Source: Bacillus sp. E(2018)
GTDB taxonomy: Bacteria; Bacillota; Bacilli; Bacillales; Fictibacillaceae
NCBI RefSeq assembly: GCF_005503015.1
Contig: NZ_SCOL01000001.1
Coordinates: forward strand, 186,001-250,000
Direction of reading: 5' to 3'
DNA length: 64,000 nt
Numbering within the stretch: position 1 is the stretch's first letter; every line of letters starts with the position of its first letter. The notes beneath the pieces were generated by a model. It was not told the origin of the DNA and did not search any database. It saw only the letters and a list, made by a program, of their open reading frames with translations. Both the position numbers and the translations under genes were made by a program. This document shows, piece after piece, positions 37,036 through 46,754 of the stretch.

Positions 37036-37099
37036 ATTTTTTAAAAAGTGAAACAATTAAAGGAGAAGAGAGAATAACAGAAAAAAAGGAGAGATAGCC

Positions 37100-38215
37100 A
37101 TGACAGCTACAAGAGGATTAGAAGGAATTGTTGCAACAACATCTTCTGTCAGCTCTATCATTGACGATGTATTAACCTATAGAGGATATAGCATTGATGA
37201 CTTAGCTGAACATGCAACTTTTGAGGAAGTTGTATACTTGCTTTGGAATGGTAAACTGCCTTCCCAATCTGAACTAGAATCTTTTAAATCAGAACTGGCT
37301 GAGGCTAGTGAGTTGCCTGCAGAATTGTTGGAACAAATGAAATCGCTTCCTTTGAAGAATACACATCCTATGACTGTACTGCGTACGATCGTGTCAACAC
37401 TAGCGATGTACGATCCAGAAGCAGAGGATATGTCTACAGATGGAAACTACAAAAAAGCCATCCGTCTTCAAGCTCAGATGTCATCACTCGTAACGGCATT
37501 TGCACGCATTAGGGAAGGAAAAGATCCGATTGCTCCTAAAAAAGAACTTAGCTATGCAGCTAACTTCCTATATATGCTTACAGGTAAAGAGCCTGATGAA
37601 ATTTCTGAAACAGCTTTTAACAAAGCATTAGTTTTACATGCTGATCATGAGCTGAATGCATCCACGTTCACTGCACGTGTTTGTGTGGCTACTCTTTCTG
37701 ATATCTATTCAGGAATCACAGCTGCGATCGGTGCTTTAAAAGGACCACTTCATGGTGGAGCAAACGAACAAGTAATGAAGATGCTTTCTGAGATCGGTGA
37801 AGAAGCAAACGTAGAATCTTACTTGGACAACGCGATTGAGAACAAACAAAAGATCATGGGCTTCGGTCACCGTGTTTACAAGAACGGAGATCCACGTGCA
37901 AAACACTTGCGTGAAATGTCTAAACAGCTAACTTCTATTACAGGTGAAGAAAAATGGTACACGATGAGCGTAAAGATTGATGATACGCTGAAACAGAAGA
38001 AAGGCTTGCTGCCAAACGTAGACTTCTATTCTGCTAGTGTTTATCACAGCTTAGGTATCAATCATGACCTATTCACGCCGATTTTTGCGATTAGCCGTGT
38101 TTCTGGCTGGATTGCACATATCTTAGAGCAATACGAAAACAACCGTTTAATTCGCCCTCGTGCTGAATATATCGGACCTGACATGCAGCAATATGTTGCT
38201 TTAGAACAAAGATAA
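37100..38215 (+). CDS. citZ: Citrate synthase
   Basis: First TCA-cycle enzyme, type II, 371 aa. Catalytic residues are visible in LHGGANEQVMKML (about 217) and MGFGHRVYKNGDPRA (about 254), with Asp in NVDFYSASVYHSLG (about 312). AAAAGGAGAG lies before the ATG. Gene order citZ-icd-mdh equals the B. subtilis TCA operon, with an intervening terminator that could make citZ mRNA more abundant than the downstream genes. Confidence 0.97.
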   Translation: MTATRGLEGIVATTSSVSSIIDDVLTYRGYSIDDLAEHATFEEVVYLLWNGKLPSQSELESFKSELAEASELPAELLEQMKSLPLKNTHPMTVLRTIVSTLAMYDPEAEDMSTDGNYKKAIRLQAQMSSLVTAFARIREGKDPIAPKKELSYAANFLYMLTGKEPDEISETAFNKALVLHADHELNASTFTARVCVATLSDIYSGITAAIGALKGPLHGGANEQVMKMLSEIGEEANVESYLDNAIENKQKIMGFGHRVYKNGDPRAKHLREMSKQLTSITGEEKWYTMSVKIDDTLKQKKGLLPNVDFYSASVYHSLGINHDLFTPIFAISRVSGWIAHILEQYENNRLIRPRAEYIGPDMQQYVALEQR

Positions 38216-38240
38216 TATAAAAAGGATAGGTTATATCATA

Positions 38241-38268
38241 AAAAGAGAAGGGATTCTTCTTCTCTTTT
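38241..38268 (+). terminator. Terminator between citZ and icd
   Basis: AAAAGAGAAG / CTTCTCTTTT hairpin followed by only a short T tract; partial read-through is likely. Confidence 0.7.
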
Positions 38269-38330
38269 CCCTATGTTTTTTAGTAGACTAGTATAGTACA
38301 TGCAATACAAGAATTAGGAGGAATTTAGAA

Positions 38331-39599
38331 ATGTCTAACGGAGAACGTATTACAGTCGACAATGGTGTATTAAACGTACCAAATCAACCGGTGATCCCTT
38401 TTATTGAAGGTGACGGAACGGGTCCTGATATTTGGGCTGCTGCTTCACGTGTATTAGAAGCTGCTGTTGAAAAAGCATATAACGGTGAGAAAAAGATCGT
38501 TTGGAAAGAAGTATTAGCGGGAGAAAAAGCGTTTAACCAAACAGGTGAATGGCTTCCTGCAGAAACTCTTGATGTGATTCGCGATTACATAATTGCGATT
38601 AAAGGACCTTTAACAACGCCAGTAGGCGGAGGAATCCGTTCTTTAAACGTTGCTTTAAGACAAGAATTGGATCTATTTACTTGTCTTCGTCCAGTTCAAT
38701 ACTTTAAAGGTGTTCCTTCACCAGTTAAACGCCCTGAAGATACAAACATGGTTATTTTCCGTGAGAATACAGAAGATATCTATGCTGGTATCGAGTATGC
38801 TAGTGGATCGGATGAAGTTAAAAAGTTGATCCAATTCCTACAAGATGAAATGGGAGCTAACAAAATCCGTTTCCCTGAAACTTCAGGTATCGGTATTAAG
38901 CCTGTTTCTTCAGAAGGTACACAGCGTCTTGTTCGTGCAGCTATTCAGTATGCGATCAACGAAGGACGTAAGAGTGTAACTCTTGTTCATAAAGGAAACA
39001 TCATGAAATATACAGAGGGTGCTTTCAAAAACTGGGGCTATGAGTTAGCTGAAGCTGAGTTTGGTGACAAAGTATTCACATGGGCACAGTATGACCGTAT
39101 TGTTGAAGAAAGCGGAAAAGACGCTGCAAACAAAGCACAAGCAGATGCAGAAGCTGCAGGTAAGATCATTGTTAAGGACTCTATCGCTGATATCTTCTTA
39201 CAACAGATCTTAACTCGTCCAGCTGAGTTTGATGTCGTTGCTACGATGAACTTAAATGGAGATTACATCTCTGATGCTCTTGCTGCACAAGTTGGCGGTA
39301 TCGGTATCGCACCAGGTGCTAACATCAACTACGAAACAGGACATGCTATCTTTGAAGCAACTCATGGTACTGCACCAAAGTATGCTGGTCTTGATAAAGT
39401 AAATCCATCATCTGTTATTCTTTCAGGTGTGTTGATGCTTGAACATCTTGGATGGGGAGAAGCTGCTAAATTAGTACTTTCTTCTATGGAAAACACAATC
39501 GCAAGCAAAGTTGTTACTTACGACTTTGCACGCTTGATGGACGGCGCTACAGAAGTTAAATGTTCTGAGTTTGCTGACGAACTAATCAAAAACATGTAA
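38331..39599 (+). CDS. icd: NADP-dependent isocitrate dehydrogenase
   Basis: 422 aa. Substrate residues are in [22 protein letters not shown] (about residue 102) and the phosphorylation-loop-like serine lies in this segment. NADP specificity fits the [18 protein letters not shown] stretch near 350. TTAGGAGGAA precedes the ATG. Middle gene of citZ-icd-mdh; a terminator follows. Confidence 0.96.
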   Translation: MSNGERITVDNGVLNVPNQPVIPFIEGDGTGPDIWAAASRVLEAAVEKAYNGEKKIVWKEVLAGEKAFNQTGEWLPAETLDVIRDYIIAIKGPLTTPVGGGIRSLNVALRQELDLFTCLRPVQYFKGVPSPVKRPEDTNMVIFRENTEDIYAGIEYASGSDEVKKLIQFLQDEMGANKIRFPETSGIGIKPVSSEGTQRLVRAAIQYAINEGRKSVTLVHKGNIMKYTEGAFKNWGYELAEAEFGDKVFTWAQYDRIVEESGKDAANKAQADAEAAGKIIVKDSIADIFLQQILTRPAEFDVVATMNLNGDYISDALAAQVGGIGIAPGANINYETGHAIFEATHGTAPKYAGLDKVNPSSVILSGVLMLEHLGWGEAAKLVLSSMENTIASKVVTYDFARLMDGATEVKCSEFADELIKNM

Positions 39600-39606
39600 T
39601 CTAAAC

Positions 39607-39630
39607 GACCCCTTTTTATAAGGGGTTTTC
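39607..39630 (+). terminator. Terminator-like hairpin between icd and mdh
   Basis: ACCCCTT / AAGGGGT stem followed by TTTT. Confidence 0.7.
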
Positions 39631-39674
39631 TCAACATCATTTATACTTTTAAAACTGTTCCTGGAGGGAAAGAT

Positions 39675-40613
39675 ATGGCTAACAAACGAAAAAAGATTTC
39701 GGTTATTGGTGGAGGATTTACAGGAGCGACAACGGCTTTTATCTTAGGACAAAAAGAAGTTGGGGATGTAGTGTTAGTTGATATTCCTCAAATGGAAAAC
39801 CCTACAAAAGGTAAAGCGCTAGACATGATGGAAGCAAGTCCTGTTCAAGGTTTCGACGCGTCCATTACAGGTACTAGCGATTATGCAGATACAGCAGAAT
39901 CTGATGTAGTGGTCATAACAGCGGGAATTGCTCGAAAACCTGGTATGAGCCGTGATGACCTTGTGAACACAAACGCTGGAATCATGAAGAGCGTAACGAA
40001 AGAGATCGTTAAACATTCTCCTGATTGCACGATTATCGTTTTAACAAATCCAGTCGATGCGATGACTTACACGGTATTAAAAGAGTCTGGTTTCCCTAAA
40101 AGCCGTGTTATCGGACAATCTGGAATACTAGATACAGCTCGTTTCCGTACCTTTGTTGCAATGGAGCTAAACGTATCCGTAAAAGATGTTACTGGTTTTG
40201 TTCTTGGCGGGCACGGAGATGATATGGTGCCACTTGTACGTTACTCTTATGCAGGTGGAATTCCGTTAGAGAAATTAATCTCTAAAGAGCGCTTAGATGC
40301 AATTGTTGAGCGCACACGTAAGGGTGGAGGAGAAATCGTTAATCTATTAGGTAATGGATCTGCTTATTATGCACCTGCTGCTTCCTTAGTAGAGATGGTC
40401 GAAGCAATCGTTAAAGACCAACGTAGAGTGCTTCCTTCCATCGCCTTCTTAGAAGGTGAGTATGGTTACGATGGTATCTGTCTTGGCGTTCCAACGATTC
40501 TTGGCGGTGGCGGTCTAGAAGAGATCATTGAACTTGAACTGACAGCAGAAGAGAAAGCCGCACTTGATCAATCGGCTGAATCTGTTAAATCTGTGATGAA
40601 AGTATTAGCATAA
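39675..40613 (+). CDS. mdh: Malate dehydrogenase (LDH-like type)
   Basis: 312 aa. N-terminal Rossmann motif [14 protein letters not shown] with Asp in VLVDIPQ selecting NAD. The substrate loop carries [11 protein letters not shown], and the active-site Asp and His are in DTARFRTF and [19 protein letters not shown] precedes the ATG. Last gene of the TCA operon; a strong terminator follows. Confidence 0.96.
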   Translation: MANKRKKISVIGGGFTGATTAFILGQKEVGDVVLVDIPQMENPTKGKALDMMEASPVQGFDASITGTSDYADTAESDVVVITAGIARKPGMSRDDLVNTNAGIMKSVTKEIVKHSPDCTIIVLTNPVDAMTYTVLKESGFPKSRVIGQSGILDTARFRTFVAMELNVSVKDVTGFVLGGHGDDMVPLVRYSYAGGIPLEKLISKERLDAIVERTRKGGGEIVNLLGNGSAYYAPAASLVEMVEAIVKDQRRVLPSIAFLEGEYGYDGICLGVPTILGGGGLEEIIELELTAEEKAALDQSAESVKSVMKVLA

Positions 40614-40624
40614 TTGTGTGTGAG

Positions 40625-40655
40625 AGATTCGGGCAAGTTCCCCGAATCTTTTCTC
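40625..40655 (+). terminator. Terminator of citZ-icd-mdh
   Basis: AGATTCGGG / CCCGAATCT stem followed by TTTTCTCC. Confidence 0.85.
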
Positions 40656-40665
40656 CTATTAATAA

Positions 40666-40679
40666 TGAAAGCGTTATCA
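40666..40679 (+). promoter_or_regulatory. Consensus cre site upstream of the MaoC gene
   Basis: TGAAAGCGTTATCA fits TGWAANCGNTNWCA at every position and lies five bases before the ribosome site. Confidence 0.65.
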
Positions 40680-40697
40680 TCATGAGGGGGTCATTAA

Positions 40698-41174
40698 ATG
40701 CTGATCGGAAAAAAACGAAAACTTGGACGAAAAATAGATGAGATCCAAGCTGGTGAAAAATTAGAGATGCAAGAAACGATTGAAGATAAAGATCTTCTTT
40801 TGTATTTAGGCTTAACAAATGACAATAACCCATTATTCATCCAACACGATTATGCAACATTGACACCATACAAAAAGCCAGTCGTCCCTCAGGTAATGTT
40901 AATGGGCATGGTGACATCGGCTGTATCAAAATATTTACCGGGTCCTGGTAGTTCTATCGTAGAATCTAGTTTTACATTTATTAAACCGGTTTATCACTAT
41001 TCAAAATTAACTTTTTTATTTGAAATCACTGAAGTAAGTCGAGACAAGCATATTGTGCATATGAACGTTAGAGCGGTAAATGAGGAAGGGATCGAAGTGT
41101 TGAAGAGCACTTTGCAAGTTTGTCCTCCATATGCACCGAAATCCATTACATCTAATACCATGGAAAATTTTTAA
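40698..41174 (+). CDS. MaoC family (R)-specific enoyl-CoA hydratase-like protein
   Basis: 158 aa, single hotdog domain. The hydratase motif appears as YLGLTNDNNPLFIQHDYA (about residues 36-53), corresponding to the catalytic Asp/His pair D-x4-H with D-N-N-P-L-F-I-Q-H, and a C-terminal VVPQVMLMGMVTS helix. It probably hydrates or dehydrates an acyl-CoA. GAGGGGGT precedes the ATG. It lies between mdh and phoP in several Bacillaceae but not in B. subtilis, as far as I recall. Confidence 0.8.
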   Translation: MLIGKKRKLGRKIDEIQAGEKLEMQETIEDKDLLLYLGLTNDNNPLFIQHDYATLTPYKKPVVPQVMLMGMVTSAVSKYLPGPGSSIVESSFTFIKPVYHYSKLTFLFEITEVSRDKHIVHMNVRAVNEEGIEVLKSTLQVCPPYAPKSITSNTMENF

Positions 41175-41200
41175 ACCTTTCATTTGAAAGGTTTATTTTT
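41173..41200 (+). terminator. Terminator of the MaoC gene
   Basis: AAACCTTTCA / TGAAAGGTTT followed by ATTTTT. Confidence 0.85.
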
Positions 41201-41288
41201 ACGTTCAATTTTTTGAAGCAGTTTTATATGTAGTAATTACGATTAAATCCCTAGAATTGAAGGAAATATAAGAATAAAACTACTTTAA

Positions 41289-41316
41289 TGTAAAGGAAAT
41301 GTTAAGTATATGTAAA
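41289..41316 (-). promoter_or_regulatory. Three PHO boxes upstream of phoP
   Basis: The minus strand reads TTTACA - N5 - TTAACA - N5 - TTTACA, exact PHO-box elements at an 11-bp period. The array ends about 25 bases before the -35 of phoP and points away from it. Confidence 0.7.
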
Positions 41317-41340
41317 GCCACTATGAAAATTTTGCGTTTT

Positions 41341-41370
41341 TTGTACACACTATAAAAAAAATAGTATGAT
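41341..41370 (+). promoter_or_regulatory. Putative sigma-A promoter of phoPR
   Basis: TTGTAC, 18 bp, TATGAT, about 35 bases before the phoP start. Other promoters may also serve phoPR. Confidence 0.5.
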
Positions 41371-41404
41371 GAATTTGTACAAGTCGTAAAAAGGTGGGAA
41401 TATG

Positions 41405-42115
41405 ATGAGCCAAAAGTTACTCGTAGTAGAAGATGAAATTTCGATCTCAACATTGTTGCAATTTAACTTAGAACAAGCAGGATTTCAAGTAGTTACGGCA
41501 ATGGATGGCAAGAGTGGATTAGAAAAAGCAGAAAGCGAAGAACCTAATCTAATCATATTAGACCTTATGCTGCCGGAAATGGATGGAATAGAAGTATGTA
41601 AAGAACTCCGTCTAAGGAAATTAAATATTCCTATTCTCATGTTAACGGCTAAGGATGATGAATTTGATAAAGTGTTAGGCCTTGAGTTAGGTGCGGATGA
41701 CTATATGACGAAACCGTTCAGTCCAAGAGAAGTGGTTGCAAGGGTAAAGGCGATCCTCCGCAGGTCGACATCAGTCATTACAGAATCAGAAAAGAAAAAA
41801 GAGGAAGTAGAACATCTTAAAATTGGTGAAGTTGATATTTATCCTGAAAATTATGAAGCATATTTCAAAGAGAAAGCATTAGAGCTTACACCAAAAGAAT
41901 TTGAACTGCTCGTCTATCTTGCTCGACACAAGAGCCGTGTTCTATCGAGAGAGCAGTTGCTTTCTGCCGTTTGGAACTATGATTTTGTAGGTGACACACG
42001 AATTGTTGATGTGCATATCAGCCATCTAAGAGAGAAAATCGAGAATAATACACGCAAGCCGATTTATATTAAAACCATAAGGGGATTAGGATATAAGTTA
42101 GAGGAGCCTCAATAA
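41405..42115 (+). CDS. phoP: Phosphate response regulator PhoP
   Basis: OmpR/PhoB-type regulator, 236 aa. Receiver domain with the phosphoacceptor Asp53 (LDLMLPEMDG) and TKPFSPRE; C-terminal winged helix with LTPKEFELLVYLARH and RTIRGLGYKLE. AAGGTGGG precedes two adjacent ATGs; the second, at 41405, has better spacing. Overlaps phoR by one base (TAATG). It controls the phosphate-starvation regulon by binding PHO boxes, which flank its own operon here. Confidence 0.95.
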   Translation: MSQKLLVVEDEISISTLLQFNLEQAGFQVVTAMDGKSGLEKAESEEPNLIILDLMLPEMDGIEVCKELRLRKLNIPILMLTAKDDEFDKVLGLELGADDYMTKPFSPREVVARVKAILRRSTSVITESEKKKEEVEHLKIGEVDIYPENYEAYFKEKALELTPKEFELLVYLARHKSRVLSREQLLSAVWNYDFVGDTRIVDVHISHLREKIENNTRKPIYIKTIRGLGYKLEEPQ

Positions 42116-43842
42116 TGCATGATTTTAAAAACCGAGTACTTACCTTTTTCCTGCTCGGTATTTTATTAGTTTTTATTTTATTAGCCCTTATAATGGGAAA
42201 CATTGTTCACCATAGTGTGAAAGATAAACGGATGGCTTTTTATAAAGGTGAATTGAGTTTGATCGAACAAGTCCTCAAGACTGAAGAATCAAAACTAGTC
42301 ATCATGAATCTATTAAGAACGGTATCTAAGGATCTTGATGGTGAAATTTATGTCCTCGATTCAGATTGGAACGTAAAATATTCATCTGATACAAATAGTC
42401 CGAGAAACATGTCTTTATTTAAAAAAGAGAATGTAACGAATAGTGAGAAACTCGCTCAAAAGAATGAGAATGGAAAATTATTCTATACGTTAAAAAAGAA
42501 GGACGAAACTGGATACATTCAGGTCGTCATACCAGAAGATGCAGCAGAATCCGAAGAAAGATCGATCTGGATCATGATGTCGATCGGTTTTTTAATCTGT
42601 TTTATCATTATTCTATACGTGTCTCTTAAAGTAATTCATAAGATCGTCAGACCTGTAGAAGAAGCCACACAGACAGCGAAAGAGCTTGCAAAAGGAAACT
42701 TTAAAGCGAGGACGTATGAGTATTTTGGAGAAGATATCGGAGAGTTAAACTACTCATTAAATGTATTGGCACGGAATCTCGAAAAGATGACAAAATCCCA
42801 AGAATCTCAGCATGATCGTTTGATAACATTGATCGAGAATATGGGAAGCGGACTTATTCTTATTGATAAAAATGGCTATATCAACTTAGTAAACAAAACG
42901 TTCAAAGAATTGTTTAAAGAACATACAGATTATTGGACAGGTCATCTCTTTTATGAAGTATTTCCTTACACGTCTATCAAGGACATTGTGAAAGAAACGT
43001 ATTTAACGGAAAAAAAAGTGAGAAGGAATACGGTGATTCCTATTCACATCGATACCAAACATTTTGATGTTTATAGTGCACCTGTAATGAACGCAAGAGG
43101 TAAGCTCAAAGGGATCGTGCTAGTTTTTCACGATATTACAGAGCTTAAGAAACTTGAGCAAGTAAGAAAAGATTTCGTTGCTAATGTCTCACATGAACTT
43201 AAAACGCCGATTACTTCTTTAAAGGGTTTTGCCGAGACTTTATTAGATGGTGCTGGTGATAATGAAGAGTATCGTAATAAGTTTTTAACGATCATGTTAA
43301 ATGAAAGCGATAGGTTGCAGGCGCTTATTCAAGATTTGTTGGATCTATCAAAAAGCGAGCAAGGTTTTCATATGGATACCGAAACTGTTGATCTGGGTGC
43401 TCTAGTAAACGATACCTTTGAGATTCTTCAACCAAAAGCTGAAAAAAAAGGTATTGTTCTTTCAGTAGACATTGCTGGTGAAACAGTTATGGATGGAGAT
43501 CCACCTCGTTTGAAGCAGGTCATCATCAACCTCGTATCAAATAGTTTAACCTACACACCTGCTGGTGGTCGTGTCAACGTAAGGGTGGAAGAACTAGAAG
43601 ATCATGTGAAGTTGCTTATTAAAGATACTGGGATCGGCATCAAAGAAAGTGAGATTCCTCGTATATTCGAACGTTTCTACCGTGTAGATAAAGCGAGAAG
43701 CAGGAATTCAGGAGGAACTGGATTAGGACTTGCAATCGTCAAGCATCTCGTAGAAGCACATCACGGAACGATTGAAGTTCAGAGTAAGCCAGGTGAAGGG
43801 TCTCAGTTTACGATTCTATTTCCAAAGAAGTTTGAGTTATAA
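42115..43842 (+). CDS. phoR: Phosphate sensor histidine kinase PhoR
   Basis: 575 aa membrane kinase. TM1 (about residues 8-32), an extracytoplasmic sensor of about 120 aa, TM2 (about 150-172), HAMP, a PAS domain (about 240-345), HisKA with His360 in ANVSHELKTP, and the ATPase domain with N box, DTGIG and GGTGLGLAI. The start shares a base with the phoP stop. In B. subtilis the intracellular PAS senses wall teichoic acid intermediates. Confidence 0.95.
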   Translation: MHDFKNRVLTFFLLGILLVFILLALIMGNIVHHSVKDKRMAFYKGELSLIEQVLKTEESKLVIMNLLRTVSKDLDGEIYVLDSDWNVKYSSDTNSPRNMSLFKKENVTNSEKLAQKNENGKLFYTLKKKDETGYIQVVIPEDAAESEERSIWIMMSIGFLICFIIILYVSLKVIHKIVRPVEEATQTAKELAKGNFKARTYEYFGEDIGELNYSLNVLARNLEKMTKSQESQHDRLITLIENMGSGLILIDKNGYINLVNKTFKELFKEHTDYWTGHLFYEVFPYTSIKDIVKETYLTEKKVRRNTVIPIHIDTKHFDVYSAPVMNARGKLKGIVLVFHDITELKKLEQVRKDFVANVSHELKTPITSLKGFAETLLDGAGDNEEYRNKFLTIMLNESDRLQALIQDLLDLSKSEQGFHMDTETVDLGALVNDTFEILQPKAEKKGIVLSVDIAGETVMDGDPPRLKQVIINLVSNSLTYTPAGGRVNVRVEELEDHVKLLIKDTGIGIKESEIPRIFERFYRVDKARSRNSGGTGLGLAIVKHLVEAHHGTIEVQSKPGEGSQFTILFPKKFEL

Positions 43843-43844
43843 GA

Positions 43845-43883
43845 TTTACAATTCTTTTACACATTTGTTTTCTTTAGTTAACA
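43845..43883 (+). promoter_or_regulatory. PHO-box-like array downstream of phoR
   Basis: TTTACA at 43845, TTTACA at 43856 and TTAACA at 43878, all in one 11-bp register with a degenerate box at 43867. TATGAT follows at 43893-43898. Confidence 0.5.
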
Positions 43884-43926
43884 GTTGAATCTTATGATTA
43901 AAGTATCCTTTTTCAGTACCCCCTTA

Positions 43927-43960
43927 GCGAGAGTCCTTCATGGATTCTCGCCTTTTTTTT
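43927..43960 (+). terminator. Terminator between phoR and polA
   Basis: GCGAGA / TCTCGC plus an inner TCC / GGA pair, then eight T. Confidence 0.9.
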
Positions 43961-43988
43961 GGCCAAGAGGTATTCTGTTCCTACTTTT

Positions 43989-44016
43989 TTGTTTCTGGTA
44001 GTCATCGTGATACAAT
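43989..44016 (+). promoter_or_regulatory. Sigma-A promoter of polA
   Basis: TTGTTT, 16 bp, TACAAT, with an extended -10 TGATACAAT. Confidence 0.6.
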
Positions 44017-44052
44017 AGATGATAGAAGAAATGTCCTCAGGAGGTTACGGAC

Positions 44053-46695
44053 TTGGCAAAAACAAACAAATTAGTACTTATTGATGGAAATAGTATCGCA
44101 TACAGAGCTTTTTTTGCTCTACCTCTTTTAAACAACGATAAAGGTGTTTATACAAACGCAGTTTACGGGTTCACACAGATGCTTCTAAAGATACTCGAAG
44201 ATGAAAAGCCTACTCATATCCTCGTTGCATTTGATGCCGGAAAAACAACATTCCGACATAAGACGTTTGGAGAATATAAAGGCGGCCGTCAGAAAACGCC
44301 ACCAGAGTTGTCAGAGCAGTTTCCTTTCATCAGACAATTGTTAGATGCATTTAAAATTAAACGTTATGAGCTTGAAAATTATGAAGCAGATGACATTATT
44401 GGAACACTTGCTTCTCATGCTGCAGATGGGAACTGGGATGTGAAAGTGTTTACGGGAGATAAAGATTTACTTCAACTCGTTACGCCAGATGTTGAAGTCG
44501 TGCTAACTCGAAAAGGAATCACTGAAGTTGAGGCATATACCGTAGAACAAGTGAACGAGCGCTACGGAATTACACCGGACCAAATCATTGATATGAAGGG
44601 GCTTATGGGAGACCCTTCTGACAATATTCCCGGAGTACCTGGAGTTGGAGAAAAGACTGCGATCAAGTTGATTAAACAATATGGAACGATTGAAAAAGTT
44701 CTTGATTCGATTGACGAGATCTCAGGTGCTAAATTGAAAGAACGATTAACGGAGAATAAAGAACAAGCCATCATGAGTAAAGAGCTGGCTACGATAACGA
44801 AAGAAGCTCCTCTTGAGATCCGTTTGGAAGAGACGAACTACGATGGTTATGAAACGTCCTCTGTATTCCCTCTTTTCAAAGAGTTAGGGTTCAATTCATT
44901 GCTCGAACGATTAGGTGGAGATGAAGAAATTCTTCAGGATGAGGAGAAAGAAGAGCTCACCTTCAAAACGGTAACTAGTATTGAAGCTGATATGTTAAGA
45001 AGTCCTTCATCCTTAATCGTAGAAACGTTAACTGAAGATTATCATAAAGCTAAAATTCATGGTTTCGCTGTAAGTAATGATGCAGGAACATTTTATATCC
45101 CTTCAAATCTTGCAGATCAATCAGAAGAATTTAAGGAATGGCTGCAAGATGAGAACCAAAAGAAGAGAATGTTTGATGCCAAGAGAGCACATGTTGCCTT
45201 ACACGGGCAAGGGATCGTTTTGAATGGTATTGATTTTGATATTCAGCTCGCTTCCTATCTGCTGAATCCTTCTGAATCCTTAGATGAAGTAGCCGATGTT
45301 GCGAAGCAGTATGGCAAGTCTAATGTTGATGTGAATGAAGCCGTATATGGTAAAGGGGCTAAGAAGAAGCTCCCAGAAGATGAAGCTGTTCTTGCTGAGC
45401 ATCTTTCTAGAAAAGCTTATACTGTTCTTCAATTAAGTGAGCTGCTCCATGAGAAGTTAAAAGAAAATGAGCAGAGTGATCTATTTTATCAGTTAGAGAT
45501 GCCATTAGCTCTCGTTTTAGCCAAGATGGAAGAGTTCGGCGTAAAAGTTAAATCAGACACTCTTCAAAAGATGGGTGCTGACTTAGATATACAGTTAACA
45601 GCACTTGAAAAAGATATACACGAACTTGCTGGAGTATCCTTTAATATAAACTCGCCTAAACAGTTGGGTGAAATATTATTTGAGAAGCTGAACTTGCCGC
45701 CTGTTAAGAAAACTAAGACAGGTTACTCGACTTCTGTCGATGTATTAGAAAAGTTGGAAGGCAAACATGAGATCATTAATAAGATCCTTATCTATCGTCA
45801 GCTCGGTAAGTTAAGGTCTACTTATATTGAAGGTCTGCTAAAAGTAGTGAAAGAAGATACGGGTAAGATTCATACACGCTTCAACCAGGTTCTCGCACAA
45901 ACGGGAAGACTGAGTTCTATCGATCCGAACCTTCAAAACATACCGATCCGTTTAGAAGCAGGAAGAAAGATCAGACATGCCTTTGTTGCATCACAGCCTG
46001 GATGGAAAATTCTTGCGGCTGATTATTCGCAGATTGAACTGCGTGTGCTGGCTCATATATCTCAAGATGAAAACTTGATGGAAGCATTTAAGACAGAGAT
46101 GGATGTTCATACGAAAACGGCCATGGATGTTTTTCATGTAGAAGAAAGCGAAGTTACATCTGAAATGAGAAGACATGCTAAAGCCGTTAACTTCGGAATC
46201 GTATACGGAATCAGTGATTATGGTTTATCGCAAAGCCTAGGGATTACAAGAAAAGAAGCTGGAGAATTTATTGCTTCCTATTTGGATAGTTTCCCTGGTG
46301 TTCAGCAGTACATGAAGGATAGTGTTTCTGAAGCAAAGCAAAATGGTTTTGTTTCAACACTGCTTCATAGACGCCGTTATCTTCCAGAAATTAATAGCCG
46401 AAACTTCAATCTTCGTAGTTTTGCAGAGAGAACAGCCATGAACACACCGATACAAGGAACAGCTGCAGACATCATAAAAAAAGCGATGGTTGATATGGAT
46501 CAACGTTTAACAGACGAGAATCTTGAAGCGAAAATGCTGCTTACTGTGCACGATGAACTTATTTTTGAAGTTCCTGAAAATGAGCTGCAAAAACTGGAAG
46601 AGATCGTTTGCGAAGTGATGGAATCAGCAGTAGAACTTGATGTGCCCTTGAAGGTAGATGTGAACTGGGGAGATTCCTGGTTCGAAGCAAAATAA
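44053..46695 (+). CDS. polA: DNA polymerase I
   Basis: 880 aa. N-terminal 5'-nuclease (KLVLIDGNSIAYRAFFALP; metal residues in YEADDIIGTL and TGDKDLL), a vestigial 3'-5' exonuclease-like domain in which the canonical DxE of motif I is absent, and the A-family polymerase with DYSQIELRVLAH, KAVNFGIVYGIS and VHDELIFE. Loss of proofreading residues is normal for Bacillus PolA. The start is TTG at 44053 behind CAGGAGGTT. It heads polA-mutM-ytaF-coaE. Confidence 0.96.
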   Translation: MAKTNKLVLIDGNSIAYRAFFALPLLNNDKGVYTNAVYGFTQMLLKILEDEKPTHILVAFDAGKTTFRHKTFGEYKGGRQKTPPELSEQFPFIRQLLDAFKIKRYELENYEADDIIGTLASHAADGNWDVKVFTGDKDLLQLVTPDVEVVLTRKGITEVEAYTVEQVNERYGITPDQIIDMKGLMGDPSDNIPGVPGVGEKTAIKLIKQYGTIEKVLDSIDEISGAKLKERLTENKEQAIMSKELATITKEAPLEIRLEETNYDGYETSSVFPLFKELGFNSLLERLGGDEEILQDEEKEELTFKTVTSIEADMLRSPSSLIVETLTEDYHKAKIHGFAVSNDAGTFYIPSNLADQSEEFKEWLQDENQKKRMFDAKRAHVALHGQGIVLNGIDFDIQLASYLLNPSESLDEVADVAKQYGKSNVDVNEAVYGKGAKKKLPEDEAVLAEHLSRKAYTVLQLSELLHEKLKENEQSDLFYQLEMPLALVLAKMEEFGVKVKSDTLQKMGADLDIQLTALEKDIHELAGVSFNINSPKQLGEILFEKLNLPPVKKTKTGYSTSVDVLEKLEGKHEIINKILIYRQLGKLRSTYIEGLLKVVKEDTGKIHTRFNQVLAQTGRLSSIDPNLQNIPIRLEAGRKIRHAFVASQPGWKILAADYSQIELRVLAHISQDENLMEAFKTEMDVHTKTAMDVFHVEESEVTSEMRRHAKAVNFGIVYGISDYGLSQSLGITRKEAGEFIASYLDSFPGVQQYMKDSVSEAKQNGFVSTLLHRRRYLPEINSRNFNLRSFAERTAMNTPIQGTAADIIKKAMVDMDQRLTDENLEAKMLLTVHDELIFEVPENELQKLEEIVCEVMESAVELDVPLKVDVNWGDSWFEAK

Positions 46696-46700
46696 TAAAG

Positions 46701-46735
46701 AAACAGCATCCTATAGATTCAGGGTGCTGTTTTTC
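46701..46735 (+). terminator. Terminator-like hairpin between polA and mutM
   Basis: AAACAGCATCCT / AGGGTGCTGTTT stem followed by TTTCT; probably partial. Confidence 0.75.
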
Positions 46736-46754
46736 TAATAAGGTTGGTGAAAGA

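Noticed and set aside
41221..41288. Additional PHO boxes upstream of the three at phoP
   Set aside because: The 11-bp register positions further upstream do not match TT(A/T/C)ACA.
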